Shown here: piece after piece, positions 61,357-64,000 of the stretch
Layout of the letters: every line of letters begins with the position of its first letter
How positions within the stretch are numbered: the first letter of the stretch is position 1
Origin: Saussurea involucrata
Taxonomy: Eukaryota; Streptophyta; Magnoliopsida; Asterales; Asteraceae
DNA length: 64,000 nt
Reading direction: 5' to 3'
NCBI GenBank assembly: GCA_033807775.1
Contig: CM066327.1
Location: 78,064,795 to 78,128,794, forward strand
The notes under the pieces: model-generated
What the model was told of the DNA's origin: nothing
The model's database searches: none
Seen by the model: the letters and a program-made list of their open reading frames with translations, nothing else
Program-made: the position numbers and the translations under genes

Positions 61357-64000
61357 GGATTAGAATTCGTCCTCGAAGTCTATGCCCGTGCATAGCTAAA
61401 GATAGTTCTCCCACATCTCAACCTCAGGTTCCCAAGTTCACTTGAGACCCCTTCTAAAACTTCTCGAATACTTTTCTTACTAACGTACTCCTTCTAGGAC
61501 ACTGAAATTATGATCGATAGAACACTTCACCAATTGGAATCATTCCTAGCCAAGCGACTTCGGTTGTCTCCCAACCTTAGATATTCCATACCTCCCGATT
61601 CAAATCTCAAGCTCTAAACATTCTAAAGTTGTTTATCAATATACCCAACTGGATACTCGGATCCGATCATTCCTACTATTAACTGTCGATTAACTCATAC
61701 GAGTTCTAATAGACTCCCAAAACTTACCTTACACGCATCATCAAACCAGTAAATTTATAATCACCCACGAAGGTCATTCTGCCACAACCATTCATCACAA
61801 GTAGGCAGCTCAGGGTTACTACTACCGTCACCATAATTATTTTAGAAATCGGCTACAAATCTCCGATTACACTAAAGGTGTTTGGCCTCAAACCCAAAAG
61901 TCGACACCTAAACATACTACTTACTTCAAAAAGATTACTGCGCATTTATTCTTTTAATTACAAAGGGCTTCAATCCCTTAACCGACACAATTCGGTCTAC
62001 ACTAACATCACGTGTGGAACACCCAATCTTCCACCGTCTACTTATCCTCCTCACCCGCCCTAGGAAACCTAGTTACACCGTAACAAGATACACCTTAACG
62101 CCTACCTCCCAGGTACGTCTCAAGTCCTGGCACATCGGAACTACCTCTCAGGTAAGTGCCCAAGACTGTACCCTCTTAGTGCCTACTGGAAAGTCAAGGT
62201 CATAACACATGGATACCGGGGTCCCACCCCGAGATACCCAACCGACCATTACCAACGTCTGACTGACCTGACCAAGGATTTAATGCAAACAGTCTACCAA
62301 CAACATGTCTATCCCGGAATGACTCACTCACCCAACATGTAAATACTCAACGTGCAATAAGCGCAAAACTGTGCAACAAAACAACCCATCAACAAAACTC
62401 CACATCGAGCCATTAAAAACCGTGCAATCGACCCATGACTATCTCAAAGTCAAAACCGAGCAAAATGCTCCACGCTTGCTGGACCCATAAGTCGGTCAAA
62501 AACGCGTTTAAATAAAGCTTAAGCAAGCAATACTCTAAAATCAACATTAGTCCCAAACTCGACACGGGTTAAACAAAAGAGTTTTCCAAAAGGACTCACC
62601 CCTTAAAATTCTCAATATGACACATAACACTTATAAGTGCACTTCCCAAATGGTTTACAAAATCATTCACAAAAATATTTTCAACGTCAAGATTTTTCAT
62701 TTCAAAAAGACCGTAAGCAATAAAACTACTATTACCAGGTCGGTAGTTACGCAAAAATGGACACGCTCGTCCCACATATGAAAATCATGTTGAAAAATCA
62801 TTTCATTGCAGCTTAGTTTACTCACAAAACGTAAAGCGAAATAAATAATTTCTTTGAAAATGAACCGTCACGGTTCTAGTATGAATTGACTCATGACATG
62901 TATTTAAAGTAACCGCTCGACCTTACACCGGGTGCGACAAAAGTGTACACATAATTTCAAAATCAGTTCCACGACATTTGACCCCAAAATTTCTCTTTTT
63001 CAACATAAAATGTCGTGGCACAGGGTTCACCCATAAATCTTACGCGCGCCGGCTAGTCATACAAAACGATGAAACGGTTTACAATATATTTTTGTTAAAA
63101 CACAACTGTCTCATGCAAGTTTCAACTTAAAGATAAAAACCAATCCGTTTCCATCATTTGAAAATATCGACTAAAATCTCATAAAATCTCAAAAGGTGGG
63201 GTTCTTTAAATTGATTTCCAAGATTTCCCCAAATGGTCACATAAACAAATGAGATATGCACCTCGTGAAATTAACCCACACGACTCAACATGCCGTAAGA
63301 CAAAACTTATTTTAACCAAATCACTCAAATAGCTTTATACAGACATCGTGGAATGTAACTTTCCGTCTCAACTCTAACATATGTGGAGGAGTTCCAATGT
63401 TAAAGTCACAAGCCGTAGTCACTTGCCCAACATTTTAAACACCACAAAACACGGATATCATCTTACCCGAAAGAACCGTTGGAAAAATAACGAAATGAGA
63501 CAAATTCTAACAAAGTTTGCACTCATGTGATAAAACGATTTCATACACTTTCCAAAACCATATTTCAAAATCTTGTGTGTGTGCTGAACATTTCCCAAAA
63601 TTCCAAAACACCATCCATAAAATGATTTGAAACACACGAATTTGTTAATGCAATCTATTTCAAAATCAAGCTTTGTGCATGACTCAGTCGGCATTCTACG
63701 CCTCGACTCCTACTCCTCCAAATCTCTCCGATCCACTAACGTCATCCGGACATTTAAACCTCTTAGGCAAGTTGGGAAATTACGTCAAATAATCCCTACG
63801 ATTTTTCCTCAAATCAAAGTCGGCTCTATAAGCCTATGATTCTAGCACAATCATCCATCTTGGCCCAAAACAAACATCATCCTCATCGTCACTCCAAGTG
63901 ACTAATACTAGAATCGTCCTTTTATTCCAACGACTACTAATTTATAACCTTCGACACTACCCCAACGATCATCCCATCAAAGCAAATCAAGTACACACCT
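61357..64000 (-). other. Non-coding 3' interior of element E
   Basis: 61380-62250 aligns with 10545-11330 of the other Ty3 element. Beyond that the sequence (62250-64000) has no ORF with recognisable retrotransposon motifs. A local inverted repeat, TTCCACGACATTT against AAAATGTCGTGG, lies around 62968-63020. Pol should lie further right, outside the window. Confidence 0.6.

Larger units (their letters stand above)
59188..64000 (-). mobile_element. Ty3-type element E (3' part; continues past window)
   Basis: The 3' LTR (59188-61342), polypurine tract and at least 2.6 kb of non-coding 3' interior are in the window. The LTR ends (minus strand TGTAAAGCCCGTATCCCGG and GGACGTTACA) and interior match the family of 8568-16468 but are clearly diverged. 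The left flanking 5 bases are CAACT; the partner is outside the window. Confidence 0.85.

Noticed and set aside
63458..63694. Possible host gene near the right edge
   Set aside because: A short Phe/Cys-rich minus-strand ORF with no recognisable motif inside the non-coding 3' region of Ty3 element E.

Overview
The window looks like nuclear DNA of a flowering plant, made almost entirely of transposable elements nested inside one another. I saw no intact ordinary host gene. The organism is probably in Asteraceae. That is an inference, because the 3' accessory ORFs of the Copia elements resemble a protein family I know mainly from predicted Asteraceae proteins; nothing here proves it. A 500-base run of N (42001-42500) is an assembly gap. 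Left part (1-20 kb): the end of a Ty3-type LTR (1-1548); a decayed gag-like stretch; a hAT-type MITE with 8-bp target duplications (4016-4676); and a Mutator-like element (MULE, 4783-17224) with TIRs of about 450-510 bp and a 9-bp target duplication. The MULE carries a decayed transposase gene (minus strand), a convergent small coiled-coil ORF (plus strand) and a captured piece of a host MATH-domain gene. Its transposase exon is split by a young, internally defective Ty3 element (8568-16468) flanked by the 5-bp duplication GTTGG. AT-rich sequence with a PIF/Harbinger-like MITE (18334-18943) follows. Middle part (19.9-42 kb): an old Copia element F (plus strand, from about 19893) has its 5' LTR interrupted by Copia/SIRE-type element A (20311-29782) and its gag interrupted by SIRE-type element B (minus strand, 31983 to about 40250). 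A has lost nearly all of pol. B keeps RT-RNase H and a very long 3' ORF pair but lacks gag, protease and integrase. After B comes an unassigned leader-like stretch up to the gap. Right part (42.5-64 kb): decayed SIRE-type element C (plus strand). Its 3' ORF is interrupted by an almost intact and very young SIRE-type element D (48010-58999, minus strand, TSD TAAAG) and, 188 bp further on, by a second Ty3 element E (59188 to beyond the window end). Four SIRE-type elements (A-D) each carry a large accessory 3' ORF after pol. Each has its own TATA-type promoter, about 108-114 nt before the ATG in B, C and D; in A the promoter is followed by a 5'-UTR intron. In A and B the ORF contains a matching bipartite basic cluster typical of nuclear proteins, and in B its C-terminal domain appears duplicated. 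Nearly every LTR element here is also peppered with its own short palindromic motif, different for each element: TCCGGA in A, TCAGAAGTTCTGA in B, TCAGAGCCTCTGA in C, GCAGTATTAACTGC in D, CTCGGTCCCACCGAG in the young Ty3 element, and others. An element-specific set of palindromic sites together with a nuclear accessory protein expressed from its own promoter is the most interesting pattern in the window.
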